Shown here piece by piece: positions 26,190 to 35,713 of a DNA stretch of 64,000 bases. Under the pieces are notes generated by a model, which saw only the letters and a program-made list of their open reading frames with translations, was not told where the DNA came from and did not search any database. Where the stretch lies: positions 1,426,001 through 1,490,000 of the forward strand of contig NZ_CP010431.2 in the NCBI RefSeq assembly GCF_000814845.2, read 5' to 3'. Numbering within the stretch: position 1 is the first letter of the stretch; each line of letters opens with the position of its first letter. A program made the position numbers and the translations under genes. Origin of the DNA: Pandoraea sputorum. Its GTDB lineage: Bacteria > Pseudomonadota > Gammaproteobacteria > Burkholderiales > Burkholderiaceae.

Positions 26190-27146
26190 ATGCGATCACT
26201 CCCCTGGACAGCGCTTAATCTCGGACGAAAGCTCAAGTTTCACCAGCTTCAGGTCTTCGACCGCGTGCTCGAAACGGGCTCGCTCGTGCGCGCGGCCAAC
26301 GAAACCGGACTCACGCAGCCTGCGGTGAGCAAGATCGTGCATGAGCTCGAAGCCTGTTTCGAAGGCCCGCTGTTTGTGCGCAGCAACCGCGGCATGCAGC
26401 CGACCGAGCTCGGCGAGTTGCTGGGCCATCGCGTGAAGTCGCTGATGGCCGAACTGCGCTATCTGACGGACGAAGTGAACGCGTTCAGTGCGGGCACGAG
26501 CGGACATGTGATCGTCGGCACGCTCATTTCGGCCGCCGCCGACCTGTTACCGCGCACCATCGCCATGCTCAAGGAGCGCACGCCGGGCGTGCTGGTGACG
26601 GTGCGTGAAGCGACGACCGCACAGCTCTTTCCGGCACTAGCCAGTGGCGATCTGGATATCGTGGTGGGGCGCTTGCCCGAGCGCTCGCTGCCGGTGGCCA
26701 ACGCCTTTGCACTGACGCACGAAATTCTCTTCAACGAATCGCTCAGCGTGATCGGCGGTAAGCGTCACTGGACGCACCTGCCGGACCGTGTGCCGCTCGC
26801 CGAACTGCGTGAAGGCGCGTGGATTCTGCCGGTGCCCGAGTCACCCTCGCGGCTGGCGGCGGAGCGTCTGTTTCACGATGCCGGGCTCGCGTTGCCGGAA
26901 GACGTGGTGGAATCGCTCTCCGTGCTGACCAACATCGGCCTGATGCTGGAGACGCCTCGCGTAGCGCTGATGCCGCGTGCGGCGGCCACACCGTTCGTGG
27001 AATCGGGCCTGCTGCGCGTGCTTGCCGACACGATGTCGGGCAGCTTCGGCGACGTCGGCTATTCGCTGCGCGCGGACAAGTCGCCCAGCCCGGCCTGTGC
27101 GCGATTCGTCGCGTGTCTGCGCGAGGTCTGCGGTCTTAAGCCGTAA
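26190..27146 (+). CDS. LysR-family transcriptional regulator (GbpR/PcaQ-like)
   Basis: 318 residues. The HTH (LKFHQLQVFDRVLETGSLVRAANETGLTQPAVSKIVHELEACF) and the effector domain opening (GHVIVGTLISAAADLLPRTIAMLKERTPGV) resemble the GbpR/PcaQ group that responds to sugars or aromatic acids. The ATG at 26190 lies 11 bases after the TetR stop, with ACAGGA upstream. Its targets are not evident nearby. A strong terminator follows. Confidence 0.92.
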   Translation: MRSLPWTALNLGRKLKFHQLQVFDRVLETGSLVRAANETGLTQPAVSKIVHELEACFEGPLFVRSNRGMQPTELGELLGHRVKSLMAELRYLTDEVNAFSAGTSGHVIVGTLISAAADLLPRTIAMLKERTPGVLVTVREATTAQLFPALASGDLDIVVGRLPERSLPVANAFALTHEILFNESLSVIGGKRHWTHLPDRVPLAELREGAWILPVPESPSRLAAERLFHDAGLALPEDVVESLSVLTNIGLMLETPRVALMPRAAATPFVESGLLRVLADTMSGSFGDVGYSLRADKSPSPACARFVACLREVCGLKP

Positions 27147-27162
27147 CGATCGTAGAACACAG

Positions 27163-27200
27163 AAAAAGGGCGTGCCGACGAATCGGCACGCCCTTTTTTT
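27163..27200 (+). terminator. Rho-independent terminator after the TetR-LysR pair
   Basis: A-rich bases, stem GGGCGTGCCGA / TCGGCACGCCC, loop CGAA, then a T run. The A/T flanks let it work on both strands, also for the convergent HTH gene. Confidence 0.93.
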
Positions 27201-27219
27201 GCCCTGCGAGTGCAAGGCC

Positions 27220-27579
27220 TTACAGGCGAGCGAGCGAAGACACCAGCCCCGGGTTTTGTTGCACCAGCCGTATCAGGCAGGCGGCCTGGGCGTTCGGGCG
27301 CGCGCGCCCTTGCTCCCAGTTTTCCAACGTCCGGGGATTGGTCCGGAGATAGTGGGCGAAGACGTTACGGGACATGCCCAGATGTTTGCGCAGGGCAAGC
27401 AACTCGTCGGGGAAGACTTCCAGCTTGGGAAGCGGTGTACGCGGCAACTCTTTGATATTGAGCGGGAGGTCCGCAGGGAGCCCGTTCTTGACTTGAGCAG
27501 GCTCGGCGGGCGGCGGCGCACCGGTGTCCTGCGTGAGCAGCCAGCGGAAGGGATTCGAAGGCGTATTGGTGTAAGCCAT
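27220..27579 (-). CDS. Orphan HTH protein (HigA/MqsA-like antitoxin type)
   Basis: 119 residues. The C-terminal Xre-type HTH reads LRKHLGMSRNVFAHYLRTNPRTLENWEQGRARPNAQAACLIRLVQQNPGL, as in antitoxins of the HigA/NadS/MqsA kind. The N-terminal half is Pro-rich and lacks zinc cysteines. No toxin gene adjoins it: upstream is the end of livF and downstream a terminator. It may be a stand-alone regulator. The start at 27579 has AGGA close by. Confidence 0.75.
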   Translation of the reverse strand: MAYTNTPSNPFRWLLTQDTGAPPPAEPAQVKNGLPADLPLNIKELPRTPLPKLEVFPDELLALRKHLGMSRNVFAHYLRTNPRTLENWEQGRARPNAQAACLIRLVQQNPGLVSSLARL

Positions 27580-27718
27580 AGTCCTGACCGGTGTCGTTAG
27601 TTGTTGATCGGGTGCGCTTGCAAAGGCAATCAAGCGGAGCCGATTGCACCACATCCATTTGCTGGGTGCTTTCACAAAACACTCCCGATTTTCGCGTCTG
27701 ACACCTATCGAGTACTAC

Positions 27719-27740
27719 GCACCTCGTGGAGACGAGGTGC
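27719..27740. other. Perfect 9-bp inverted repeat between livF and the HTH gene
   Basis: GCACCTCGT-GGAG-ACGAGGTGC. It could end the long liv operon or be an operator of the HTH gene. There is no T run on the relevant strand. Confidence 0.4.
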
Positions 27741-27786
27741 CGTAGAGTGTACGCAGACAGGGGATGCGCGTGGCTTGGCGCGGGTC

Positions 27787-28497
27787 TCAGACGCCGAGGT
27801 AGGCCTGCAATTCCGGCAACGACTGACGCAGCTTCGACGAGTCGCCTTGCCACGCCACACGGCCCTTATCGACGATGTAGTGCTGGTCGCCGAGTTCGAG
27901 CATTGGCGCCAGATTCTTGTCGATGCAGAGGATCGACAGGCCGCTGCCTTTGAGTTGCTTCAGGCATTGCCAGATTTCACCGCGAATGAGCGGCGCGAGG
28001 CCTTCCGTTGCTTCGTCCAGAATGAGTAATTTCGGATTCGTCATCAACGCACGGCCGATGGCGAGCATCTGCTGTTCGCCGCCGGACAGATTGCTGCCGA
28101 GGTTTTTCTCCCGTTCGCGCAGACGCGGAAACAGGCCGTAGATGCGCTCCAGCGTCCACGGCGAAGCCGCGCCATGGCGGTTGCCAGCGGTCGCCACGAG
28201 GTTCTCGCGCACGGTGAGCGTGGGGAATATCTGACGGCCTTCGGGGACCAGTCCCATACCCGCGCGCGCAATGCGATGCGACGGGCTTGCGTGTACCGGT
28301 TGCCCGTCGAATACGATCTCACCGCGTGCGGGGCGCATCAGCCCCGTCATCGACCTGACGGTGGTCGTCTTGCCCATGCCGTTACGTCCGAGCAGGGTGA
28401 CGAAAGCACCGCGTTCGATGTTCAGTTGCATGCCGAACAGCGCCTGACTCGCGCCGTAGTACGACTCGACGCCGGATAAAGACAACAAGGTGCTCAT
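27787..28497 (-). CDS. livF: Branched-chain amino-acid-type ABC transporter ATP-binding protein LivF
   Basis: 236 residues. Walker A GRNGMGKTTT, signature LSGGEQQMLAIGRAL and Walker B LLILDEA are present, with the LivF-type PEGRQIFPTLTVRENL segment. The start codon overlaps the livG stop by 4 bases (ATGA), showing translational coupling. It is the last gene of a ten-gene minus-strand operon that begins with the 3-hydroxyanthranilate pathway. The Q-loop/H-loop region reads ILCIDKN, where HAT-type systems usually have a His (VEQN in LivF), which is normal for LivF variation. Confidence 0.95.
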   Translation of the reverse strand: MSTLLSLSGVESYYGASQALFGMQLNIERGAFVTLLGRNGMGKTTTVRSMTGLMRPARGEIVFDGQPVHASPSHRIARAGMGLVPEGRQIFPTLTVRENLVATAGNRHGAASPWTLERIYGLFPRLREREKNLGSNLSGGEQQMLAIGRALMTNPKLLILDEATEGLAPLIRGEIWQCLKQLKGSGLSILCIDKNLAPMLELGDQHYIVDKGRVAWQGDSSKLRQSLPELQAYLGV

Positions 28498-29264
28498 GCC
28501 GTCGCTCCCAGCATTTCGTTACGGGTTTCGTCCCCGAGATAGGCTTCGCGCACGCCCGCGTCGCGGCGGATGGTGTCGGCGTCGCCACAGGCGATGGCAC
28601 GTCCGTAGACGAGCACCGTGATGCGGTCGGCCAGCGCGAACACGGCGTCCATGTCGTGTTCCACCAGCACGATGCCGTAGTCGCCCTTGAGCTCGGCAAG
28701 CAGATGCGTCATCTGTTCGGATTCGGCCTGCGACATACCGGCCATCGGCTCGTCGAGCAGCAGCAGCTTCGGCCGGCCGGCCAGCGCCATGGCCAGTTCG
28801 AGCTGACGGTGTTCGCCGTGCGCGAGCGCGCTGGCGGGCACATTCATGCGGGCGGCCAGCCCCGTGCGCGCCAGAATCTCGCGCGCCGGCTCGACCAGCG
28901 CCGCTTCGCGGATCGCCGGACGCCAGAAGCCGAAGCTATGCCCTTGCATCGCCTGCACGGCGACGAGCACGTTCTCCAGCGCCGTGAATTCCCGGAAGAC
29001 CGAGGTGATCTGATACGAGCGCGCCAGCCCGGCACGCGCACGTTGCTCGATGGGCACCGAGGTGATGTCGAGCCCGTCGAAATGAATGCTGCCTTCGTCG
29101 GAGCGCAGCTCGCCCGCCAGTTGGCCGATGAGCGTGCTCTTGCCCGCGCCATTCGGGCCGATGATGGCGTGCAGTTCGCCCGGTGCGACGTCGAGGCAGA
29201 AGTGATCGGTGGCGGTCAGTCCGCCATAGCGTTTGACCAGTTGGTCGACACGAAGGAGGCTCAT
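28494..29264 (-). CDS. livG: ABC transporter ATP-binding protein LivG
   Basis: 256 residues. Walker A GPNGAGKSTLIGQ, LivG-specific GLARSYQITSVFREFTALENVLVAV, signature LAHGEHRQLELAMAL (a degenerate LSGG, common in LivG) and Walker B LLLLDEPMAG are visible. The ATG at 29264 overlaps the livM stop by 4 bases and its own stop overlaps livF in the same way. It powers import together with LivF. Confidence 0.95.
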   Translation of the reverse strand: MSLLRVDQLVKRYGGLTATDHFCLDVAPGELHAIIGPNGAGKSTLIGQLAGELRSDEGSIHFDGLDITSVPIEQRARAGLARSYQITSVFREFTALENVLVAVQAMQGHSFGFWRPAIREAALVEPAREILARTGLAARMNVPASALAHGEHRQLELAMALAGRPKLLLLDEPMAGMSQAESEQMTHLLAELKGDYGIVLVEHDMDAVFALADRITVLVYGRAIACGDADTIRRDAGVREAYLGDETRNEMLGATA

Positions 29265-30250
29265 GCTTTGCCCTCCACGGTGCGCGTGCGACGCGACAGA
29301 CGCACTTGCAGGTCGCCCAGCAGTCCGTACAGACCGCGACGCGAGAGCAGCACCGCTACGACGATGAGCGGCCCGAAAATGATCATCCAGTGTTCCGTCA
29401 TGCCCTTGAGCCATTCCTCGATGAGCAGCATCGCCGCACTGCCCAGCACCGGCCCGAAGAACGAGCCCAGGCCACCCAGCACGACCATCACGATCAGTTC
29501 GCCCGAAGCGGTCCACGCCATGTAGGCTGGCGAGACGAAATGCGTGAGATTGGCGTACAACATGCCAGACACACCGCACACCATCGCGCTGATGACATAG
29601 GCCACGAGCTTGTAGCGCAGTGTCGGGTAGCCGAGGGCGCGCATGCGGCGGTCGTTCTGACGCGCGCCGCGAATCACCATGCCGAAGCGCGCTTCGACCA
29701 GGCGGCGGCCCGCCCACACGCAAAGGCACAGCACGGCGAACGCGACGTAGTACAGCACCGCAGGATCGTCGAGCGTCACACTGCCGAAGCGGCTGCCCGC
29801 CGAGACGGGCAGACCATCGTCGCCGCCGTACTGCTTCAGGCTCACGGCGAGGAAGTAGAACATTTGCGCGAACGCCAGCGTGATCATGATGAAAGCGATG
29901 CCGGTCGTGCGCAGAGACAGCAGGCCGGTGAGTGCGCCAACGAGTGCGCACAGGACAAGCGTCACGCCCAGATGCAGGAAGCCGTTGTCGATGCCATGGA
30001 AGCTCATGATGCCCACGACGTAAGCGCCGAGGCCGAGATACAAGGCATGGCCGAAGCTGACCATGCCGCCATAGCCGAGGATCAGATCGAGCGAGACGGC
30101 GGCGATGGCGAACACCACGATGCGGCCGAAGAGGGTGAGGAGGAACGGTTGCTGAGCAAACGTCGCATAAAGGGGCACCAGCGCCAGCAGGACCAGCAGC
30201 AGTATCGGCACGGCGGTGCGTAGGTTGAGTTTCATTTCCATCGTTTCCAT
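29261..30250 (-). CDS. livM: ABC transporter permease LivM
   Basis: 329 residues if started at ATG 30250 (METMEMKLNLRT); ATG 30241 is an equal alternative, since neither has a strong Shine-Dalgarno. It is hydrophobic with about 9-10 membrane helices and the LivM motifs LDLILGYGGMVSFGHALYLGLGAY, GIAFIMITLAFAQM and GGLGSFFGPVLGSA. The stop overlaps livG. It forms the import channel with LivH. Confidence 0.93.
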   Translation of the reverse strand: METMEMKLNLRTAVPILLLVLLALVPLYATFAQQPFLLTLFGRIVVFAIAAVSLDLILGYGGMVSFGHALYLGLGAYVVGIMSFHGIDNGFLHLGVTLVLCALVGALTGLLSLRTTGIAFIMITLAFAQMFYFLAVSLKQYGGDDGLPVSAGSRFGSVTLDDPAVLYYVAFAVLCLCVWAGRRLVEARFGMVIRGARQNDRRMRALGYPTLRYKLVAYVISAMVCGVSGMLYANLTHFVSPAYMAWTASGELIVMVVLGGLGSFFGPVLGSAAMLLIEEWLKGMTEHWMIIFGPLIVVAVLLSRRGLYGLLGDLQVRLSRRTRTVEGKA

Positions 30251-30252
30251 CG

Positions 30253-31173
30253 TCAGCCGTGTTTCACCGGGAAAAGACCTTGCGGACGCACCGCGAGGAC
30301 CGCCGCCATCACCAGATAGATCAGCATCGACGCCAGCGCGGGACCTGCGGTGTCGGCCGTGCTGCGCTCCATCATGCTGCGCAGTATCGAGGGCAGTGCC
30401 GTGCGGCCCAGCGTGTCGACGACACCGACGATGAGTGCTGCGAGGAACGCCCCGCGCACTGAACCGATGCCGCCGATCACGATCACGACCATCGTCAGAA
30501 TCAGGATCGGCTCGCCCATGCCCGGCTGCACCGACAGAATCGGCCCGGCCATGAGACCGGCGATCCCGGCGAGAATCGCGCCCAGCCCGAACAGCAGGGA
30601 GTTGAGCAGCACGATGTTCACGCCGAGCGCACCGACCATCTGACGGTGCGTCGAGCCTGCACGGATCAGCATGCCGATACGGGTACGGTGAATCAGCAGG
30701 TAGCAGCCAAGCGCGACCACGAGGCCCACCACGATGATGAGGAAGCGATAAGCCGGATAGTCGAGACCGAAGAGGTTGACCGTTCCGGAGAGCCATTCGG
30801 GCACTTCCATGTAGTACGGCGACGGTCCCCAGATCATGCGCGCCAGTTCGTTGAAGAACAGGATCAGACCGAAGGTGGCCAGCACCTGGTCGAGGTGATC
30901 GCGGTCATAGAGCGTCTTGAGCGCGACGAATTCGACGATCAGGCCGATCAGCAGCATGGCGGGCACGATCGCGATGGCAGCCAGTGCGAACGAGCCGGTG
31001 TAGTTGTAGACGGTGGCGGCGATGAACGCACCCATCATGTACAGCGAGCCATGCGCGAGGTTCACGAAGTTCATGATGCCGAACACCAGCGTGAGACCGG
31101 CGGCCATCAGAAACAGCAGCACCCCGAGTTGCAGTCCGTTCAGGCACTGCATGATGAAAAGCGTCAGGCTCAT
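30253..31173 (-). CDS. livH: ABC transporter permease LivH
   Basis: 306 residues, mostly membrane helices. It carries the LivH motifs GLTLVFGIMNFVNLAHGSLYMMGAF and a GGIGSVRGAFLAALIVG near the end. The ATG at 31173 has GGGAGG at 5 bases and overlaps the upstream hydrolase stop codon by 4 bases, so the catabolic genes and the importer are translationally coupled. Confidence 0.94.
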   Translation of the reverse strand: MSLTLFIMQCLNGLQLGVLLFLMAAGLTLVFGIMNFVNLAHGSLYMMGAFIAATVYNYTGSFALAAIAIVPAMLLIGLIVEFVALKTLYDRDHLDQVLATFGLILFFNELARMIWGPSPYYMEVPEWLSGTVNLFGLDYPAYRFLIIVVGLVVALGCYLLIHRTRIGMLIRAGSTHRQMVGALGVNIVLLNSLLFGLGAILAGIAGLMAGPILSVQPGMGEPILILTMVVIVIGGIGSVRGAFLAALIVGVVDTLGRTALPSILRSMMERSTADTAGPALASMLIYLVMAAVLAVRPQGLFPVKHG

Positions 31174-32042
31174 GTCGCCTCCCGGGGCAGGCCCATCTGA
31201 CGGAAGATGGCTTGCGTGAGCGGGCTTTGCGCGTCGTTGAGCGTGAGCACGATGTCGAAGTGGTTCGTGCCCGGCATCGGAATGTACTCGCCCGTGTAAC
31301 CTTTCGCGCGCCATGCGGCGAGATAGTCGTCGGTCTGGCGTTTGAACTCGGGCGTCTCCGTCTCGCCGTAAGACACGACGAGCGGGCAGCCGCGCACCGG
31401 CAGGTGGAAAAACGGGCTGTTGCGTTGTGCGTCGTCGGCCGAGAGCTTCATCCATTCGTTGATGTGCGTGAACGGAATCGGCGTGAGGTCGAACAGGCCG
31501 GACAGCGGCGCAGCCCCTGCGACGACATCCTCGGGCACACCGTATTCGGCATGCCAGCCCTGCGCGAGCAGCATGCCGACGAGATGACCGCCGGCAGAAC
31601 TGCCGCAGATGTGAATGCGACGCGCGTCGCCGTGATGCTCGCCGATGTGACGATGGACCCACGCGAGTGCGCGACGCGTCTGGTCGACGATGGTGTCGAG
31701 CGACGCGCCCGGCGCGAGCGAATAGTTGACGGTGACGACGGTGGCACCCGCTTTCGTGAACGCCGGTGCCATGTTGCTCGAATCGCTCTTGTTCAGCGCG
31801 CGCCAGTAGCCGCCGTGAACGAAGAAGAATACCGGCGCGCCAGGCTGCGGCGCGGGGAAGATGTCGAGCGTTTCGTCGGGGTGGTCCCCGTAGGCGACAT
31901 CGAGCACGCACGGCACGGTGGCGCGGGCATGCGCGCTCTGCTCGGCGTATTGCGTGAGGATGTCGAGAATGTTGGGGGTGGTGGCGCGAGCGTTGTACTG
32001 AACATCCAGCTCGGCTTCGTCGAAATTGCGGTAGCGCTTCAT
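31170..32042 (-). CDS. Alpha/beta hydrolase, arylformamidase (kynurenine formamidase)-like
   Basis: 290 residues. The sequence has the arylformamidase lay-out: opening QYNARATTPNILDIL, the oxyanion motif FFFVHGGYWRALNK (HGGYW 76-80), the nucleophile elbow GSSAGGHL (Ser149), and a C-terminal GTNHFDIV with the likely catalytic His. Known relatives hydrolyse N-formyl-kynurenine. No tryptophan dioxygenase, kynureninase or kynurenine hydroxylase is present in the window, so the true substrate could be another N-acyl or ester aromatic. The ATG at 32042 has GAGGG upstream. It lies between the binding protein gene and livH in the operon. Confidence 0.85.
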   Translation of the reverse strand: MKRYRNFDEAELDVQYNARATTPNILDILTQYAEQSAHARATVPCVLDVAYGDHPDETLDIFPAPQPGAPVFFFVHGGYWRALNKSDSSNMAPAFTKAGATVVTVNYSLAPGASLDTIVDQTRRALAWVHRHIGEHHGDARRIHICGSSAGGHLVGMLLAQGWHAEYGVPEDVVAGAAPLSGLFDLTPIPFTHINEWMKLSADDAQRNSPFFHLPVRGCPLVVSYGETETPEFKRQTDDYLAAWRAKGYTGEYIPMPGTNHFDIVLTLNDAQSPLTQAIFRQMGLPREAT

Positions 32043-32116
32043 AAACCCTCGATAGTGCTCAAAGACCGCGGGGGCTGGGCGCCCCCGCTTTACTGCATTG
32101 CACAACCTTGAGCGGC

Positions 32117-33310
32117 TTACGAGCGGATCTTGCACATCGACGCGAGGTTGGCGCGCGTCTTGACGTCGATCTTGCCCTTGTTCGCGAAGGCGGCACCGCT
32201 GGCGTCCTTCACCACATCCACGCGATAGAACGGCGCGATGGGGAACTGGTTGCTGGCGAACTTGAACGAGCCGCGCACGGACTGGAAGTCGGCGGACTTG
32301 AGCGCGGCACGCAGCGCCTCGCGGTCGGTCACGCTGCCCTTCGTCTTGGTGAGTGCGGAGTCGATCAGGTTCGCGGCGTCGTACGACTGCGCGGCGTACA
32401 TCGACGGCACACGGTTGTACTTCTTCTGGAAGGCCGCAACGAACTGCTTGTTCTGCGCGTTGTCGAGGTCGGGCGAGTAGGGCGCGCTGGTGATGCTGCC
32501 TACGGCCTGTTCCTTCAGTGCGGGCAGCGTCGAGCCGTCGATGGTCGACACGGAGATCAGCGGAATCTTGCCGAGCAGACCGGCCTGGCGGTATTGCTTG
32601 ACGAAGTTCACGCCCATGCCGCCCGGGTAGAACACGTAGACGGCGTCCGGCTTGGCAGCGGCGAGTTGGGCGATTTCGGCCGAATAGTCGGGCTGGTTGA
32701 CCTGCGTGTACACCTCGTCGACGATCTGGCCCTTGTAGTCGCGCTTGAAGCCGTTCACGGCGTCGCGTCCGGCCTGATAGTTCGGGGCCATCACGTACAT
32801 TTTCTTGTAGCCGAGATCGGTCGAGAGCTGACCGCCGGCTTCATGCAGTTCGTCGTTGTCCCACGAGGTCGAGAAGAAGTTCGGCGAGCATTGCTCGCCC
32901 GCGATCGGGGCCGGGCCGGCGTTCGAGCCGACCATGACCACGCCTGCGTTCGTCACGTTCTTGTGGATGGCCATCATCACGTTCGAGAACGTCACGCCGG
33001 TGATGAGCGAGACCTTGTCGCGCTCCACCAGTTTGGTCGCGGCCTGCACGCCGACGTCCGGCTTGAGCTGGTCGTCTTCCTTGATCACCTGCACCGGCAC
33101 GCCACCGAGCTTGCCACCCTTTTGTTCGACGGCGAGCATGAAGGCGTCGTACTGGTCCTGTCCGAGCGCGCCGCCCGGACCGGAGAGCGTGCCGATGAAG
33201 CCGATCTTCACCTGAGCATGGGCACCCCCCGATGCGAACATCGCAGCAGCGGCTGCGATGGCGCCCAGCACGGCGATGGCTTTGCGTTGCGTGGTCTTCG
33301 TTCCCGTCAT
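32117..33310 (-). CDS. ABC transporter periplasmic substrate-binding protein (LivJ/aromatic type)
   Basis: 397 residues. A Sec signal peptide (KAIAVLGAIAAAAAMFASGGAHAQ) precedes a type I periplasmic-binding fold (VKIGFIGTLSGPGGALGQDQYDAFMLAVEQKGGKLGG). Members with this opening bind branched-chain amino acids, amides or aromatic acids. The second of two adjacent ATGs (33310) has the better spacing to GGAG. Its place between ACMS decarboxylase and the hydrolase suggests an aromatic ligand such as an anthranilate or kynurenine derivative. The 212-bp gap before it may hold an extra promoter. Confidence 0.92.
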   Translation of the reverse strand: MTGTKTTQRKAIAVLGAIAAAAAMFASGGAHAQVKIGFIGTLSGPGGALGQDQYDAFMLAVEQKGGKLGGVPVQVIKEDDQLKPDVGVQAATKLVERDKVSLITGVTFSNVMMAIHKNVTNAGVVMVGSNAGPAPIAGEQCSPNFFSTSWDNDELHEAGGQLSTDLGYKKMYVMAPNYQAGRDAVNGFKRDYKGQIVDEVYTQVNQPDYSAEIAQLAAAKPDAVYVFYPGGMGVNFVKQYRQAGLLGKIPLISVSTIDGSTLPALKEQAVGSITSAPYSPDLDNAQNKQFVAAFQKKYNRVPSMYAAQSYDAANLIDSALTKTKGSVTDREALRAALKSADFQSVRGSFKFASNQFPIAPFYRVDVVKDASGAAFANKGKIDVKTRANLASMCKIRS

Positions 33311-33522
33311 CATGGTCTCCAAACAATGAATTCAAGCACTGTCAGCTGCGGACTCGCGCCGGGATACTTGACCGCTTCTTCACGTCGGTCATGGCAGGCC
33401 AGGCGCGTCAGACTAATTCAAAACTTCCAGAATTGTTTAAGCATCAAATATTTCTATGCCCAGCCTAAACGACGCCTTTTGCGTAGGCAAGCATTTTCAA
33501 AAACACCTCGGGAAAGCACCAG

Positions 33523-34518
33523 TTACAGCCCGAAGAACTCCAGTGCGTTCCCGGCCAGAATACGGTGTCGTGCGTTGTCGTCGAGGCCCGGCTGATCGGC
33601 CACCAGACGCCCGATGTCCTGCTCGCCGAGCGGGAACGGGTGGTCGGAGCCGAGCATGATGCGCTCCACGCCCATTGTGTCCACGAGCAGACGCAGGGCG
33701 CGCGGATCGAACACGGCGCTATCCACGTAGAAGCGGTCCAGATAGTGCGACGGCGGGTGCGGGCTGTCGGCGCGCACGATGTCGCGGCAATGCCAGGCGT
33801 TTTCGGCGCGCCCGAGCAGGTACGGGAACGCGCCGCCGCCGTGTGCGAAGCACAGCTTGAGCGAGCGCGGCAGGCGCTCGAACGCACCGGAGAGGATCAG
33901 CGAGAGGATCGACAGTTGCGTCTCGGCAGGCATGGCCACAAGCCACGGCATCATCCACTTCTTCATGCGGCCGTCGGTCATCATGTCCCACGGATGAACC
34001 AGCACGGGGATGTGTTCGTCGCCGCAGTGCCGCAAAAACGCCACGAGTTGTTCGTCGTCCAGATCTTTCTCACCGAGGTGATTGCCGATCTGCACGCCGA
34101 CGTGGCCGGTAGCCTTGGCGCGCGAGGCTTCGGCGCAGGCCAGGTCGAGGTCTTGCAACGGCACCTGCGCCATCGCCTTCAGGCGGTGCGGGGCGTAGGC
34201 GCAGTGTTCGAGCGCGAGGTCGTTCATGCGCTGGACCCAGTCCATGACGGCGCGACCCTCGTAGCGATAGCCGAACATGATCGGCGTGGCGCACACGACT
34301 TGCAGGTCGACGCCGTGGCGGTCGAGTTCTTCGATGCGCAGCGACGGATCCCACAGGGCGCGGTACACCGGACGGAATGCGCGATTGTCCAGCATGATGT
34401 TGCCGGTCTCGCCGCCTTCGTCGATCCGCAGCCACGGGGCGGTAGCGGCGTCGAGGCGGGCCGCTTCTTCCTGCGTGATGCGCGGGAAGAAGTGGGCGTG
34501 CATGTCGATTTTCTTCAT
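33523..34518 (-). CDS. nbaD: 2-amino-3-carboxymuconate-6-semialdehyde decarboxylase (ACMSD)
   Basis: 331 residues, family-typical. The amidohydrolase metal site is complete: [11 protein letters not shown] (His7, His9), LVHPWDMM (His175), AHGGGAFPY (His226, catalytic) and MLGSDHPFP (Asp292). It turns 2-amino-3-carboxymuconate-6-semialdehyde into 2-aminomuconate-6-semialdehyde, the step after ring cleavage of 3-hydroxyanthranilate. Its neighbours are the dioxygenase upstream and the importer genes downstream. The name follows the 2-nitrobenzoate pathway of Pseudomonas fluorescens KU-7. Confidence 0.94.
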   Translation of the reverse strand: MKKIDMHAHFFPRITQEEAARLDAATAPWLRIDEGGETGNIMLDNRAFRPVYRALWDPSLRIEELDRHGVDLQVVCATPIMFGYRYEGRAVMDWVQRMNDLALEHCAYAPHRLKAMAQVPLQDLDLACAEASRAKATGHVGVQIGNHLGEKDLDDEQLVAFLRHCGDEHIPVLVHPWDMMTDGRMKKWMMPWLVAMPAETQLSILSLILSGAFERLPRSLKLCFAHGGGAFPYLLGRAENAWHCRDIVRADSPHPPSHYLDRFYVDSAVFDPRALRLLVDTMGVERIMLGSDHPFPLGEQDIGRLVADQPGLDDNARHRILAGNALEFFGL

Positions 34519-34555
34519 GACGTGACGTGTGAGTGTCTTTGTTCGGCGTGGCGGG

Positions 34556-35161
<606 letters not shown>

Positions 35162-35596
35162 TTAGCGTGCGCGCGGCGCATAGGCCACGCACTTGATCTC
35201 GATGAGCAGCAGCGGATGCGGCAACTGGTGCACGGCTACCGTCGTGCGCGTCGGGCCGTTCTCGTCGAAATACTCGCCGTACACTTCGTTGTACCCCCCG
35301 AAGTCGTTCATGTTCACGAGGAACGAGCCGACTTCGACGACGTCCGCAAGTGTCGCGCCTTCGCTCGCGAGAATGTCGCGAATGTTCTCGATGACGGCAC
35401 GCGTTTGCTCGCGAATGTCGAGCTGCGTGACGCCCAGCGCATCGACCTGCGCGCCGGCATACGAGTTATCGGGGCGTCGCGAGCTGGTGCCCGAGACGAA
35501 CAGAAAGTCGCCTGCGCGCTTGATGTGCGGGAACTTGCCGCGCGGCTTGGCCTTGCCTTCGACCACGCGGGCCTGGGTGTCTTGCAATGCGCTCAT
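35162..35596 (-). CDS. nbaF: RidA-family 2-aminomuconate deaminase
   Basis: 144 residues of the YjgF/RidA fold: [49 protein letters not shown] and the end [17 protein letters not shown]. RidA proteins in 3-hydroxyanthranilate and 2-aminophenol clusters act as 2-aminomuconate deaminases, and the gene lies between the semialdehyde dehydrogenase and the dioxygenase, so that role is likely. The start at 35596 begins the conserved part; the region upstream is not conserved. Confidence 0.9.
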   Translation of the reverse strand: MSALQDTQARVVEGKAKPRGKFPHIKRAGDFLFVSGTSSRRPDNSYAGAQVDALGVTQLDIREQTRAVIENIRDILASEGATLADVVEVGSFLVNMNDFGGYNEVYGEYFDENGPTRTTVAVHQLPHPLLLIEIKCVAYAPRAR

Positions 35597-35713
35597 GGAT
35601 TCGAGTCTCCGTTGTGTTCTCGTCATGGGACGGCGCGCGGGTGCGGCAGCCTCGACCCCCATCGAGATTGCCGCACCGTCGCCTCCCTACATGGCTGTGA
35701 CGTACCGCGTTGT

